A DNA stretch of 64,000 bases from JAKACA01 sp963735115 (GCA_963735115.1 CAVTJR010000003.1:1116001-1180000); one strand, 5' to 3'. Counted from the first letter of the stretch, positions 24,975 through 33,699 are shown. Made by a program: numbers and translations. Notes: a model not told the origin generated them from the letters alone.

Positions 24975-25502
24975 ATGGACGAGGTCCGGCGGTCGCCCGC
25001 CGACGGCGGGCGCGTGCAGCTGCTCGTGCGCCGCCCGGCCGTCGACGAGCGGGAGACGCCGGCGGAGGTGGTGCTGGACCGCGTTGAAGGCGTCGTGGGG
25101 GACAATTGGCGCTCGCGGGGCAACAGCCACAGCCCGGACGGGTCGGCCAACCCCGAAGAGCAGGTCACGGTGATGAATGCTCGGGTGGCGGCCCTCGTCT
25201 CCGGCGGCGACGACGAGCGCTGGCAGCTCGCCGGCGACCAGATCTACGCCGACCTCGACCTGAGCGTGTCGAACCTGCCGCCCGGGACCCGCCTGCGGAT
25301 CGGCACGGCCGTGCTCGAGATCTCCGCCCGGCCGCACACCGGTTGCTCGAAGTTCGCCGCCCGCTTCGGGCCCGAGGCGACGCGTCTCGTGAACTCGCCG
25401 GAGGGGCGCCAGCTCCGTCTCCGAGGGGTCAACTGCCGCGTCATCGCCGGGGGAGTTGTCCGGCTGGGCGACACCATCACGAAGGAGCCTGATCCGAAGT
25501 GA
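24975..25502 (+). CDS. MOSC domain protein
   Basis: A 175-residue single MOSC domain (VGDNWRSRG, GDQIYADLDLSVSNLPPGTR split by family blocks, HTGCSKFAARFG with the conserved Cys, LRGVNCRVI). MOSC proteins are predicted sulfur carriers and can act in N-hydroxylated-compound reduction or molybdenum-cofactor sulfuration. GGAGGAG lies 12 nt before the ATG. It is divergent from the PAS gene and overlaps the PhyH-type gene by 4 nt. Confidence 0.82.
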   Translation: MDEVRRSPADGGRVQLLVRRPAVDERETPAEVVLDRVEGVVGDNWRSRGNSHSPDGSANPEEQVTVMNARVAALVSGGDDERWQLAGDQIYADLDLSVSNLPPGTRLRIGTAVLEISARPHTGCSKFAARFGPEATRLVNSPEGRQLRLRGVNCRVIAGGVVRLGDTITKEPDPK

Positions 25503-26287
25503 CCCGGACCGACGAGGACGTAGCCCTCCTCGAGGGCCTCTTGGCGCAGCTGGCGGAAGAGGGATACGCCACCGTGGAGGGTTTCTTGTCGCCGCAGCAG
25601 GTGGCGGCGGCCCGCTCCGACCTCGAAGCCATCCTGCAATCGACGCCGTACGGCCGCAACGACTTCGAGGGCCATCAGACGCGTCGTGTGTATGCCCTCT
25701 TTGCAAAGACCCGCACCTTCGACGCCGTCGCCGTCCACCCGCTCATCCTTGGCGTGCTCGACAAGGTGCTGGGCGAGTACCACCTGAGCGCCCCCGTGGG
25801 CATCTGCATCGGGCCCGGCAACCCCGCCCAGGCGCTTCATCCTGACGACGGCACCTACCCGATCGCCCGACCGCACGCAGAGCTGGTCGTCAACATCATG
25901 CTGCCCCTCGTGGACTTCACGGCCGAGAACGGCGCCACGAGGATCGTCCCCGGCAGCCATCGCTGGCTGGACCGCCGCCCGGCGCCGGACGAGGTGACCG
26001 TGGCGCCGCCCCTCAAGGCCGGCAGCGCCCTGTTCTTCCTCGGGAGCCTCTGGCACGGCGGCGGCGCCAACGAGACCGGCGTCGACCGACTCGGCGTCAT
26101 CCTCCACTACAGCGCCGCCTGGCTGCGACCCGTCGAGAACCACGTGCTCGCCGTGCCGGCGGAGGTCGTGTGCCGGCTCGAGCCCCGCCTGCAGGAGCTG
26201 CTCGGTTACAACATCGCCTCGCCCTTCACGGGCTACGTGGACGGCCGGCACCCTCGCCGGTTGCTGGAGGGCCGGGCGTCCGTCTAG
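25499..26287 (+). CDS. Phytanoyl-CoA dioxygenase family (PhyH) protein
   Basis: A 262-residue Fe(II)/2-oxoglutarate-dependent oxygenase. The iron triad is H114-x-D116 (ALHPDDG) and H186 (LWHGGGANET), with R197 as the likely 2-oxoglutarate anchor. GATRIVPGSHRW is a strong family block. The GTG start overlaps the MOSC stop (GTGA). The substrate is not predictable. Confidence 0.87.
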   Translation: MTRTDEDVALLEGLLAQLAEEGYATVEGFLSPQQVAAARSDLEAILQSTPYGRNDFEGHQTRRVYALFAKTRTFDAVAVHPLILGVLDKVLGEYHLSAPVGICIGPGNPAQALHPDDGTYPIARPHAELVVNIMLPLVDFTAENGATRIVPGSHRWLDRRPAPDEVTVAPPLKAGSALFFLGSLWHGGGANETGVDRLGVILHYSAAWLRPVENHVLAVPAEVVCRLEPRLQELLGYNIASPFTGYVDGRHPRRLLEGRASV

Positions 26288-26302
26288 CGGACGCTGCCCT
26301 CG

Positions 26303-27115
26303 TCAGGCTCCTGGGTGCGTGCGAAGGAGCGGGCGCAGGGCGGGAGGGATCTCCATCGGCCGCCACGCCCCGGTCGCCTGTGCGAGGCGGTCGGCGATCG
26401 CCCAGAGGGCGGCAGGGTGGTGACCGAGCCCGCAATGGCTGCCGGTCACCTCGAGCGTCTCGTGCGGCCCGCCGATGGTGTCGAGACACGCTCGCCAGGG
26501 CACGACCCCGTCCGTCCTCGAGAAGATGGAGGTGGAGGGCACCGGCAGGGGGACGTCACCAGCCGAGAAACGAGGCCGCTCGACGCGGCCACGCGCCGCC
26601 ATCGCCCGCATGACGGGTGCGGTCACGCTCTCCTCGCCCTCCACGCGGCGAAAAGGGCTCCCGAGGGTGACGACGAGCCGGACCCAGTCGGGCGCCTGCC
26701 GGGCGATCTGGCGTGCGTAGATGCCTCCGAGGCTCCAACCCACGATGCTCGTGGGACGCCCATCTTGTATGCGCAGGTCGGACAGGCGGTCGCGCAGACG
26801 CAGCATCAGCTCCGGAGTGGGCAGGTTGCGTCCGAGCTGGAAGCCGATGACGTCGTAGCCGAGACTTCCTAGGAACGAGCGCATCGGCCCGGTGGAGCGG
26901 TCACTCGCCATCAAGCCCGGTAGCACGAGCACCGGATGGCCATCTCCCCTCGGTGCGCGGGCGAGCATCCGTCGGGAGGCGCCGAACCAAGCGAGCTCGG
27001 CAACGGCGCGAGGAGCCTCGCCGGCGACAAGGAGCGGGTGCGGGCGCCGCGCTCGCACGGAGCCGCCGCTCGAATCGCTCGGGCCCGCCCCATCGGTCAT
27101 CTGCGGTGAGACCAT
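26303..27115 (-). CDS. Alpha/beta hydrolase
   Basis: A 270-residue cytosolic alpha/beta hydrolase. The oxyanion-hole strand is VLVLPGLMAS and the nucleophile elbow is GWSLGG with S128; a C-terminal SHCGLGHHP supplies the likely catalytic His. It resembles the lipase/PGAP1-like group often found beside wax ester synthase genes in actinobacteria. It is divergent from the WS/DGAT gene, which suggests acyl-ester metabolism (inference). ATGs at 27115 and 27100 are both possible starts. Confidence 0.8.
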   Translation of the reverse strand: MVSPQMTDGAGPSDSSGGSVRARRPHPLLVAGEAPRAVAELAWFGASRRMLARAPRGDGHPVLVLPGLMASDRSTGPMRSFLGSLGYDVIGFQLGRNLPTPELMLRLRDRLSDLRIQDGRPTSIVGWSLGGIYARQIARQAPDWVRLVVTLGSPFRRVEGEESVTAPVMRAMAARGRVERPRFSAGDVPLPVPSTSIFSRTDGVVPWRACLDTIGGPHETLEVTGSHCGLGHHPAALWAIADRLAQATGAWRPMEIPPALRPLLRTHPGA

Positions 27116-27180
27116 GTGCCTCGAACTGTACCGTGGAGCTGGGCAAGCGTGCCCCTTACGACGACGAGGAGCAGGTGGCT

Positions 27181-28572
27181 GTGGAGCGGATGAGCCCTCT
27201 CGATGCAACGTTTCTCCACGTGGAAGATGACGTCACTCACATGCATATCGCCTCCACGCTGATCTTCGAGGGCCCGGCGCCCCGCTACGAGGACTTTCTT
27301 TCGATGATCGAGGGCAAGCTCCCCCTCGTCGAGAAGTACCGCAAGGTCGTGCAGTTCGTGCCGCTCAACCTCGGGCGGCCGGTGTGGGTGGACGACACCC
27401 ACTTCAACCTCGAGTATCACGTCCGCCACACCGCCCTGCCCCCACCTGGAGGCGCCACCGAGCTGCGTCGCCTCATCGGGCGCGTCATGAGCCAGCAGCT
27501 GGATCGCAACCGGCCTCTCTGGGAGCTCTGGATGGTCGAGGGGCTCGACGACGGCGGCTGGGCGATCATGTCGAAGGTGCACCATTGCATGGTCGATGGC
27601 GTCTCGGGCACCGAGCTGCTCACGGTCGTGCTCGACGCCGACCCCGACCCGACCCGCCCCGTGCCCGCTCCGTGGTCGCCGACCGAATCACCCTCCGGCA
27701 TGGAGCTCGCCGTCGAGGCCGTTGCGGCCATGGCGGTGAGCCCCTTCGAGCAGATGCGGGCCGTGCGGGCTGCCACCCGCGTCCCCCGCCACGCCCTCGA
27801 GCAGCTGCGCCAGGCCGGCAAGGGCCTCGCCGGGCTCTCCGGCGTCATCCGCCCCACGGTGGCCTCCAGCCTCAATGGGCCGATCGGGCCGCACCGCCGC
27901 TACGACTGGGCGGCGACGTCGGTCGACGACATCAAGCGGGTCCGCAAGGGCCTAGGCGGCTCCTTCAACGACGTCGTGTTGGCAGCCATCACGGGTGGCT
28001 TCCGCGCCCTGCTCGAGTCGCGGGGCGAGCCGCTCGAGCGCGTGCTGCGCACGATGGTGCCCGTCTCGGTGCGACCCCGCGACGAGCGCGGTATCGCCGT
28101 CGGCGACGGCAGCCTCGCCAACAAGGTGTCGGCCATGTTCGCCGAGCTGCCCGTGGCGCTCTCTGACCCGGTCGAGCGACTGCATGCCGTCAGCGCCCAG
28201 CTGGCCAACCTGAAGGAGTCCCGCCAGGCCGTGGCGGGGGAGGCGCTGACGTCGCTGTCCGGTTTCGCCCCGCCGGCGCTGCTCGCCCTCGGCGCCCGCA
28301 TCGCCACGAAGACGGCGCAGCGGAACATCAACACCGTGACGACGAACGTCCCCGGTCCGCAGATCCCCCTCTACGTCCTCGGGCGGCGCATGCTGGCTGC
28401 CTACCCATACGTGCCTCTGGCCGGCCAGATTCGCATCGGCATAGCCATCTTCTCCTACGACGGCAGCGTCACCTTCGGCGTCACTGGCGACTACGACGCC
28501 GCTCCCGACATCGAGATCCTCTGCCGAGGCATCGAGGAGGAGATGCGCACCCTCGTGGCCCTGGCGGCGTGA
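27181..28572 (+). CDS. Wax ester synthase/acyl-CoA:diacylglycerol acyltransferase family protein
   Basis: A 463-residue WS/DGAT enzyme of normal length. The catalytic HHxxxDG is H134-H135-C-M-V-D139-G140. The N-terminus VERMSPLDATFLHVE and the C-terminal NTVTTNVPGP and plane of IRIGIAIFSYDG are diagnostic. It would esterify fatty acyl-CoA onto diacylglycerol or fatty alcohols to make storage lipid. The GTG at 27181 matches the family N-terminus and has GAGGAG 9 nt upstream. A GTG at 27175 is also in frame. Confidence 0.9.
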   Translation: MERMSPLDATFLHVEDDVTHMHIASTLIFEGPAPRYEDFLSMIEGKLPLVEKYRKVVQFVPLNLGRPVWVDDTHFNLEYHVRHTALPPPGGATELRRLIGRVMSQQLDRNRPLWELWMVEGLDDGGWAIMSKVHHCMVDGVSGTELLTVVLDADPDPTRPVPAPWSPTESPSGMELAVEAVAAMAVSPFEQMRAVRAATRVPRHALEQLRQAGKGLAGLSGVIRPTVASSLNGPIGPHRRYDWAATSVDDIKRVRKGLGGSFNDVVLAAITGGFRALLESRGEPLERVLRTMVPVSVRPRDERGIAVGDGSLANKVSAMFAELPVALSDPVERLHAVSAQLANLKESRQAVAGEALTSLSGFAPPALLALGARIATKTAQRNINTVTTNVPGPQIPLYVLGRRMLAAYPYVPLAGQIRIGIAIFSYDGSVTFGVTGDYDAAPDIEILCRGIEEEMRTLVALAA

Positions 28573-28578
28573 TCGTTC

Positions 28579-29859
28579 CTACGGCAGGCTGATGACGCCG
28601 GCGGGCGAGATGCGAGCGGCGCTGGCGCCGAAGTCCTGCAGCGAGAGCTGGCTCACGAAGCCGACACCGCCACCGCCGGGCACGGGTTGTCCTTCGGCTG
28701 CGAACTGGATCGGGAAGATTCGACCGCCCTCGAAGACGCCCGTGGACGACAGAGTCACGTGCAGGATCACGCTCATGTCGAGGTCGCCGTCGGTGGAGAA
28801 GTTCTCGTAGCTGGCGAAATTGCCGAGGCTGTAGGCGCAGAGGTGCCCTTTGTAGAACTGCATGCCACGATCAACGTGCGGCCCGCTGGCGACGACGAGG
28901 CTGGCGCCGGCGTTGATCGCCATGTGGGCGAAGGCCTCCGGGTTCCCGCGATCCTCCCCGAGGTAGGACTCCTCTTGACCGGAGACGTGGTCGGCATTGG
29001 GCCCTTCGGCACCGGCGTGCATGTAGACGACGACGAGCCTCGCCTCCCGGCGCGCTTTCTCGATGAGGGCTTTGGCGGCCGGCAGGTCGAGCAGGTTGGC
29101 GTCGTAGCTGTAGGGCGCAAAGGCGAGAAACGCCACCCTGACGCCGTTCGCCCTCACGAGGGTGATCTCGCCCGGCAGCCCGCTCTGGGCGAGGCCGGCG
29201 GCACGGATCACCGCCACGGTCTGCGCCTGTCCGGCAGCACCGAAGTCGTAGGAGTGGTTGTTGGCGTTGTTCAGGATCGTGAAGCCGGCGTCCTTGTAGT
29301 ACTGGATGTAGCCCGGCGGGTCCCGGAAGGCGAAGCAGACCGGCGGTCGGCTGCCGGTGCCGCACTTGCTCGTGGAGGCGGTCGTGAGGTCGCCTTCGAG
29401 GTTGCCGAAGACGATGTTTGCGCCAGAGACGAGCTCGGGCTTGACGGCGTCCAGGTAGGAGGCCGGGTTGGGCGGCAGTACGGGCGTGTTGCCGAGCATC
29501 GTGTCGCCGACGGCGGCGATCGTCACGAGCACCGGCTTTCTGGCCCGCGGTCGGGTGGTCGTGGTCGAACTGGAGCTCGAGCTGGCGCCCGGGCTCGAGG
29601 CGGGCGACGTCGGCGTGCTCCTTCCGGCCTTGGTGGCAGGGCCTCTCGCAACCGGGTGATCGTGGCCGCCGAGGATGACGGCGCCTACGATGGCCGCCGC
29701 CACGAGGCACGCCGCAAGGAAAAACGCCGCCAGGCGTCTCGGACCTGCCAGTGCCGCAGCCGGCCCTGAGGGGGTTGGGCGATGGGCGATGGCTCGACGA
29801 TAGGCGACCAGGAGCGGTTCGATGCGGATTTCGGCGGGTGATGGCAGTGTGCTGACCAC
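28579..29859 (-). CDS. CapA-like (PGA_cap) metallophosphatase-fold protein, membrane anchored
   Basis: About 426 residues. An N-terminal cytosolic stretch is followed by one membrane helix (about 33-57, RRLAAFFLAACLVAAAIVGA), a Ser/Thr/Pro spacer and a periplasmic CapA domain: AAVGDTMLG, FGNLEGDLT, NNANNHSYDFG, VYMHAGAEG, VASGPHVDRG, YSLGNFASY. CapA-family proteins act in poly-gamma-glutamate or capsule assembly. It starts the envelope-rich region and is divergent from the SGNH hydrolase. The start (GTG 29859) is uncertain. Confidence 0.85.
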   Translation of the reverse strand: MVSTLPSPAEIRIEPLLVAYRRAIAHRPTPSGPAAALAGPRRLAAFFLAACLVAAAIVGAVILGGHDHPVARGPATKAGRSTPTSPASSPGASSSSSSTTTTRPRARKPVLVTIAAVGDTMLGNTPVLPPNPASYLDAVKPELVSGANIVFGNLEGDLTTASTSKCGTGSRPPVCFAFRDPPGYIQYYKDAGFTILNNANNHSYDFGAAGQAQTVAVIRAAGLAQSGLPGEITLVRANGVRVAFLAFAPYSYDANLLDLPAAKALIEKARREARLVVVYMHAGAEGPNADHVSGQEESYLGEDRGNPEAFAHMAINAGASLVVASGPHVDRGMQFYKGHLCAYSLGNFASYENFSTDGDLDMSVILHVTLSSTGVFEGGRIFPIQFAAEGQPVPGGGGVGFVSQLSLQDFGASAARISPAGVISLP

Positions 29860-29888
29860 AGATTTGCCCGCAAGGTACCGGCCTCGTC

Positions 29889-29894
29889 TAGCGT
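29889..29894 (+). promoter_or_regulatory. -10 box TAGCGT upstream of SGNH gene
   Basis: TAGCGT ends 10 nt before the GTG at 29905, giving a near-leaderless mRNA. A TTGCCC at 29864-29869 with a 19-nt spacer is a possible -35. Confidence 0.4.
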
Positions 29895-29904
29895 CGTTCC
29901 CACC

Positions 29905-31188
29905 GTGACTCGACGTTTTCGCATCGCCGCGCTCGTAGTTTCGACGGTGGTCGTCCTCGGCCTCGTCGGCGGCATCGTCGCTGTCAACTCCCACAAATCG
30001 GACGGCAAGGCGGCGCCTCACTGCGCGCCGGGGGAGTCGTCGGCGGCCTGTGCGGCCGCCTCGACGAAGGCCCGCAGCACGACATCGGTGACGTCATCGA
30101 CGGTCGCACGGCGACGGCGCCGGCTTCCGAGGCGCATCGACGACGGCTCGCTCGGGAGCCAGGCGACTCGGATCGCCTGCACCTTGCTGAGCCGTGCGCA
30201 GATCGCCAAGCAATTCGGGGGCCCCGTGGGGGCGCCCACCCCGACGTACCCATACTGCCAGTGGCTGGTGGGGCGGAACTCCTTCCTCGCCCTTGCCGTC
30301 GAGCCTCACACGTCCTTCAACACCGCCACGCAGTACGTCGACACATTGGTGACGGTGAACGGCCTCGGGCAGGAGGCCATCATCGCCAACAACCGCTTCC
30401 TGTACTTCACCGAGGGCTCGACGTCGTATTGGTTGCTGTGGCAAACGCCCGGGGACTTCTCCTCGCTCAATGCACGCCAACTCGTTGCGCTCGGCCGCGA
30501 GGTCCTCGCCCACGGGCTGCCGATCGGGCGTGTCGGGCTTCCCCGCGCCGGCCCGCCCGGCCCGCCCATCTACTTCGCGGGCGACTCCACGGCCGCCGGA
30601 CCGGAGTGGGCCTGGTGGGCGCTGCACGAGAACTCCACGACCACGAGGACCTTGGCCGAGTACCAGGTGGGCACCGGTATGGTCGCATCGTATTTCTTCA
30701 ACTGGCCGAAGCACCTCCTGGCGGTGGCGGCCGAGCGCCGGCCCAAGCTCGTCATCTGGATGGGGAGCGCGAACGACGGCCAGGAGCTCCTCGTCGACGG
30801 CGCATACCGCCCGGTGGGGAGCCGCCTGTGGGACGTGGCGTACGGCCAAATGGTCGGGAGCACGATGAGGTCGTTGGTCGACGAGGGCTGCAAGGTGCTC
30901 TGGATCGGCGAGCCGGCCATGCAGGATCCCTCTCTCAACGTCTCCATGCAGCTGATCGATCGCATCTACGCCAAGGAGGCCGCCCACCGCCGGGGTGTCG
31001 TCTTCTACAACCCCGGAGCCGTCCTCAACACCCGCGCCGGCGGGTACGCCGGCAGCCTGTGGATTGACGGGGTGCTCACACCGGTACGGCTCGACGGAAT
31101 ACACCTCAACATCGCCGGCAGCGAGGTGCTCGCCGACGCCCTTGCTCCCATCATCCACCGGCTGCTCGGCCTGCGGACCGCCCGGTAG
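29905..31188 (+). CDS. Membrane-anchored SGNH/GDSL hydrolase
   Basis: A 427-residue protein. One N-terminal membrane segment (8-26) is followed by a low-complexity linker. A middle module (about 88-200) has a Cys pair (ACTLLSRAQIAKQFGG ... YCQW) that resembles DUF3558 lipoprotein domains. The C-terminal SGNH domain has GDS at 226-228, a MGSANDG block and a D397-x2-H400 pair (LDGIHLN). It probably acts outside the membrane on acyl or acetyl esters of a glycan (inference). It is adjacent to and divergent from the CapA gene. Confidence 0.78.
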   Translation: MTRRFRIAALVVSTVVVLGLVGGIVAVNSHKSDGKAAPHCAPGESSAACAAASTKARSTTSVTSSTVARRRRRLPRRIDDGSLGSQATRIACTLLSRAQIAKQFGGPVGAPTPTYPYCQWLVGRNSFLALAVEPHTSFNTATQYVDTLVTVNGLGQEAIIANNRFLYFTEGSTSYWLLWQTPGDFSSLNARQLVALGREVLAHGLPIGRVGLPRAGPPGPPIYFAGDSTAAGPEWAWWALHENSTTTRTLAEYQVGTGMVASYFFNWPKHLLAVAAERRPKLVIWMGSANDGQELLVDGAYRPVGSRLWDVAYGQMVGSTMRSLVDEGCKVLWIGEPAMQDPSLNVSMQLIDRIYAKEAAHRRGVVFYNPGAVLNTRAGGYAGSLWIDGVLTPVRLDGIHLNIAGSEVLADALAPIIHRLLGLRTAR

Positions 31189-31193
31189 GCGTC

Positions 31194-31553
31194 TCAGCGC
31201 CGGCGCGAAGACAGCTGCGATGGGCTGGTGCGGCCGTTACGTGCCAGTCGGACCCGCACCGGCACACCGCCGAGCGCGACGCCTTCGCTGCGCAGGCGCC
31301 TGGCGTGCTCGGCCTCCTGACCGGGCACGAGGCGTCCCGTCGAGGTGACCACCCGCCACCAGGGAAGCTCGGACCCCTCGCGGGCGAGCAGCGTGCCCAC
31401 GGCGCGGGCGGCACCCTCATGGCCGGCCTCGCGGGCGACCTCGCCGTAGGTGACGACTTCGCCAGGCCGGAGGCTTCCGATGACGCCGCGGACCGAGGCG
31501 GCAAAGCCCGGCTGGGCACCGGGCGCGGCGGAAAAACGTGCTCGGTCGTGCAT
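31194..31553 (-). CDS. Alkyltransferase-like protein (MGMT-type DNA-binding domain without catalytic Cys)
   Basis: A 119-residue protein equal to the C-terminal domain of O6-methylguanine-DNA methyltransferase (GEVVTYGEVAREAG, ARAVGTLLARE). The active-site PCHRV motif reads PWWRVV at 64-69: tryptophan 65 replaces the acceptor cysteine. Alkyltransferase-like proteins of this sort bind alkylated guanine and hand it to nucleotide excision repair. The basic tail (RNGRTSPSQLSSRRR) could aid DNA binding. The ATG at 31553 begins the conserved part. Confidence 0.85.
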   Translation of the reverse strand: MHDRARFSAAPGAQPGFAASVRGVIGSLRPGEVVTYGEVAREAGHEGAARAVGTLLAREGSELPWWRVVTSTGRLVPGQEAEHARRLRSEGVALGGVPVRVRLARNGRTSPSQLSSRRR

Positions 31554-31604
31554 CGGCGATGAGTGTTTCCTCTGCTGGCCTGTGACGGGAAACCTACCTT
31601 CGCT

Positions 31605-31610
31605 TAGATT
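31605..31610 (+). promoter_or_regulatory. -10 box TAGATT of a leaderless short ORF
   Basis: TAGATT ends 7 nt before the ATG at 31618, which opens an 8-codon ORF ahead of the PaiB-like gene. Confidence 0.45.
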
Positions 31611-31617
31611 GACCGGC

Positions 31618-31644
31618 ATGCAGCTCGAGCAGACGCAGACCTGA
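31618..31644 (+). CDS. Putative 8-aa leader peptide ORF
   Basis: The ATG is 7 nt after a TAGATT box, so it would be the first codon of a leaderless mRNA. It encodes MQLEQTQT and stops 4 nt before the ATG of the next gene. Ribosomes could reinitiate there. No homology is expected for such a short peptide; it is inferred from position only. Confidence 0.35.
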   Translation: MQLEQTQT

Positions 31645-31648
31645 GACG

Positions 31649-32287
31649 ATGCTCATCCACCGCTGGGACGAGGCCGTCAGCGAGGAGCAGTGGCGTGCGT
31701 TCGTGCACGCGCAAGGCTTCGGACACCTCGTGGCCGCCGGCAAGGACCGGGACTACTCCGTTGTCGTGCCGACGCAATTCGCCCTCACGGTGGGGGAGGG
31801 GGGCGAGGACGTCATCCTCATGCACCTTGCCCGCCCGAACCCCATCTGGGAGGCGCTGGCGGAGAACCCGCACGTGGTCATGAGCGTCGCCGGCGACTGG
31901 GCCTTCATCCCGGCGTCCTGGAAGGCCATCGGCGAGGAGGATCCTGCTTGGGGAATCCCGACGACGTACTACGCGGCGGTGCAGTTGCTCGGGACGGCAG
32001 AGGTGACGAACGAGGCCGAGGAGAAAGCCGTCATCCTGCGCCGACAGCTCGGCGCCCTCCCGAAGGACGAGGGCCAGGTCGATCCCATCGAGCACGGCGC
32101 CACCCTGGCGGCCATCCGTGGTCTTCGCATCACCGTTCACGAAGTCCGTGCCAAGTTCAAATACGGCGGCAACGTCGACGTCGAGCACCGCTTGGCGGTG
32201 GAAGCACGCCTGCTGGCCCGCGACGGCCCAGGAGACCGAGCGGCCGTTCGTCACCTGCGGGAGCGGCTCGAAACCGAAGAGGTCTGA
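31649..32287 (+). CDS. PaiB-like FMN-binding protein
   Basis: A 212-residue split-barrel flavin-binding protein. The central blocks (LMHLARPNPIWEAL, VAGDWAFIPASW, GIPTTYYAAVQLLGTAEVT) and KFKYGGN near the C-terminus match the PaiB family, historically called transcriptional regulators of protease genes but structurally FMN-binding. The role here is unknown. The ATG lies 4 nt after the possible leader ORF, with only a weak Shine-Dalgarno. Confidence 0.78.
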   Translation: MLIHRWDEAVSEEQWRAFVHAQGFGHLVAAGKDRDYSVVVPTQFALTVGEGGEDVILMHLARPNPIWEALAENPHVVMSVAGDWAFIPASWKAIGEEDPAWGIPTTYYAAVQLLGTAEVTNEAEEKAVILRRQLGALPKDEGQVDPIEHGATLAAIRGLRITVHEVRAKFKYGGNVDVEHRLAVEARLLARDGPGDRAAVRHLRERLETEEV

Positions 32288-32292
32288 GCAAG

Positions 32293-32676
32293 GTGCCGGC
32301 GGCGGCTCTCTTCCCGGGCGTGCCCTACGAGTACGCCGCCGTCGTCTCGGACGGCTCGATCATCTTCACGGCCGGAGCCTGCCCGCTCGATGCCGACGGT
32401 CAGGTGGTGGGCGAGGGGGACGTCGCCGCCCAAGCCAACGCCGCCTTCGACAACCTGCTGGCGGTCTTGGCTCAACACGGCGCCTCCGCCGAGGCCCTCG
32501 TCCGCACGACGATCTATGTCGTGGGCGGGCGGTCGCAGCTCCTCGAGGCCTGGGAGACCCTGGCAGGCCGGCTCGCACCCCACCGTCCCCCGAGCACCCT
32601 GCTCGGGGTGGCCGCCCTCGGGTACCCCGAGCAGCTCGTGGAGATCGACGGCATCGCTGCCCTCCGGCCCGAGTGA
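32293..32676 (+). CDS. RidA family protein
   Basis: A 127-residue Rid/YjgF-type protein (GSIIFTAGACPLDADGQVVG split as family blocks, AFDNLLAVLAQHGAS, LVRTTIYVV, RPPSTLLGVAALGYPEQLVEI with the usual Arg replaced by other residues in that strand). RidA deaminates reactive enamines released by PLP enzymes. In RidA the catalytic Arg is followed by ST or AV; here the position reads PPSTLLGV, so activity is uncertain. The GTG start is 5 nt after the PaiB-like stop, in the same operon. Confidence 0.75.
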   Translation: MPAAALFPGVPYEYAAVVSDGSIIFTAGACPLDADGQVVGEGDVAAQANAAFDNLLAVLAQHGASAEALVRTTIYVVGGRSQLLEAWETLAGRLAPHRPPSTLLGVAALGYPEQLVEIDGIAALRPE

Positions 32677-32957
32677 TCGCCGAGTCGCGCCCCTTCGATG
32701 CCAAAGCCGCGATGGGACGGCTCTGTCTCGCCGTCGCGCAAGCTCCCGAAGAACATCGCGCTGCGGTTCCAGGATGGCAACAACCTGGTGATCTTCCGGC
32801 GGGGCGCTGGTGGTCCCTCGACGGCGCAATTCATCTCGGTCGCCACAGGAACCTGCGCGGAGATCTCGATGTGCCGCTTTTGATCCTGTTGGCTTGGAAC
32901 CTGGTGGTGGCGAACCCGCCCTGTCATTAGGCGAGCGGCAGCACCACCGTCATCTGC
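32677..32957. other. Intergenic stretch without a convincing gene
   Basis: About 280 bases between the convergent RidA and lipoprotein genes. A 61-codon frame at 32698-32883 has plausible composition in part (NIALRFQDGNNLVIF) but no ribosome binding site or recognised family. No hairpin with a T-run was found. Confidence 0.5.
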
Positions 32958-33692
32958 TCAGGGGGCAGAGGGCGAGAAGATGGCGCGCTTGATGATGAGC
33001 CAGAGCGCCTCCTCTGCGCTCGTGGACCACTGCGAGACAGGCGTGAAGATCGAGCGCGTCTCGCCCCCGAAGAAACCCGACGTTGTCGGCGTGAGAATCG
33101 TCAACGCGTAGACGATGTGGACCGCCACGCCCTCGTAGACGCCGGTCAGTTCGGTCGCCTGCGTCTCCCCGGCGGCATTCCGCTCGTTCGGCGACTGGCA
33201 GATGACCTTGATGTCGGAGACGCCGGAAAGGAGCTCTCCGGTCAGCTCGGCATAGCTCAACGGTGACAAGCCACTGGGGTTGCCGAGGCTTGCATCCGAG
33301 TGTCCGTCAGGCGAGACGATGTCGGCTCCGCCGGCCGTGCTCGCCGACAGGTGCCAGGAACCGTTCGGGACAAAGACGGTCCAGTTGCTGGCGCTGAGCG
33401 TCACCCAAGAAGCCGTACGAGCTTCGTCGGCGCTGGCGGACTCGCCCGAGATCGCCTCGATGACGCTGAGCGAGCAAACGCTCGCCGATGTGGTGGTCGG
33501 GGGGGAAGAGGAGGTCGTCGGCTGCGCCGGCGCCGTTGTGGAAGGGCCGGAGGCGGGCGGCGCCGTCGTCGGCAACGCGCCGGAGGAGCCCCCGCAGGCG
33601 GCGGCGAGTGCGGGGATGGCGAGGGCAAGAGCGATGAGCCGGCGCCCGCGCCGGTGAATCCGAACTCTCGGCGGATCCTTCTTGGGCGGCAC
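32958..33692 (-). CDS. Lipoprotein of unknown function
   Basis: A 244-residue secreted lipoprotein. The basic N-terminus and hydrophobic core (LIALALAIPALAAAC) end in a lipobox with C33, followed by a Thr/Pro/Ser-rich spacer. The mature domain is unfamiliar (TLSASNWTVFVPNGSWHLSA, IVYALTILTP). It would be anchored to the outer face of the cytoplasmic membrane. A TAGGCT box lies 7 nt before the GTG start. It is upstream of nothing obvious functionally; the next minus-strand gene is another exported protein. Confidence 0.78.
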   Translation of the reverse strand: MPPKKDPPRVRIHRRGRRLIALALAIPALAAACGGSSGALPTTAPPASGPSTTAPAQPTTSSSPPTTTSASVCSLSVIEAISGESASADEARTASWVTLSASNWTVFVPNGSWHLSASTAGGADIVSPDGHSDASLGNPSGLSPLSYAELTGELLSGVSDIKVICQSPNERNAAGETQATELTGVYEGVAVHIVYALTILTPTTSGFFGGETRSIFTPVSQWSTSAEEALWLIIKRAIFSPSAP

Positions 33693-33699
33693 CCGGCGC

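Noticed and set aside
32698..32883. 61-codon ORF between RidA and lipoprotein genes
   Set aside because: Part of it reads like protein, but there is no ribosome site or leaderless box and no recognisable family, so it is noted only as intergenic.
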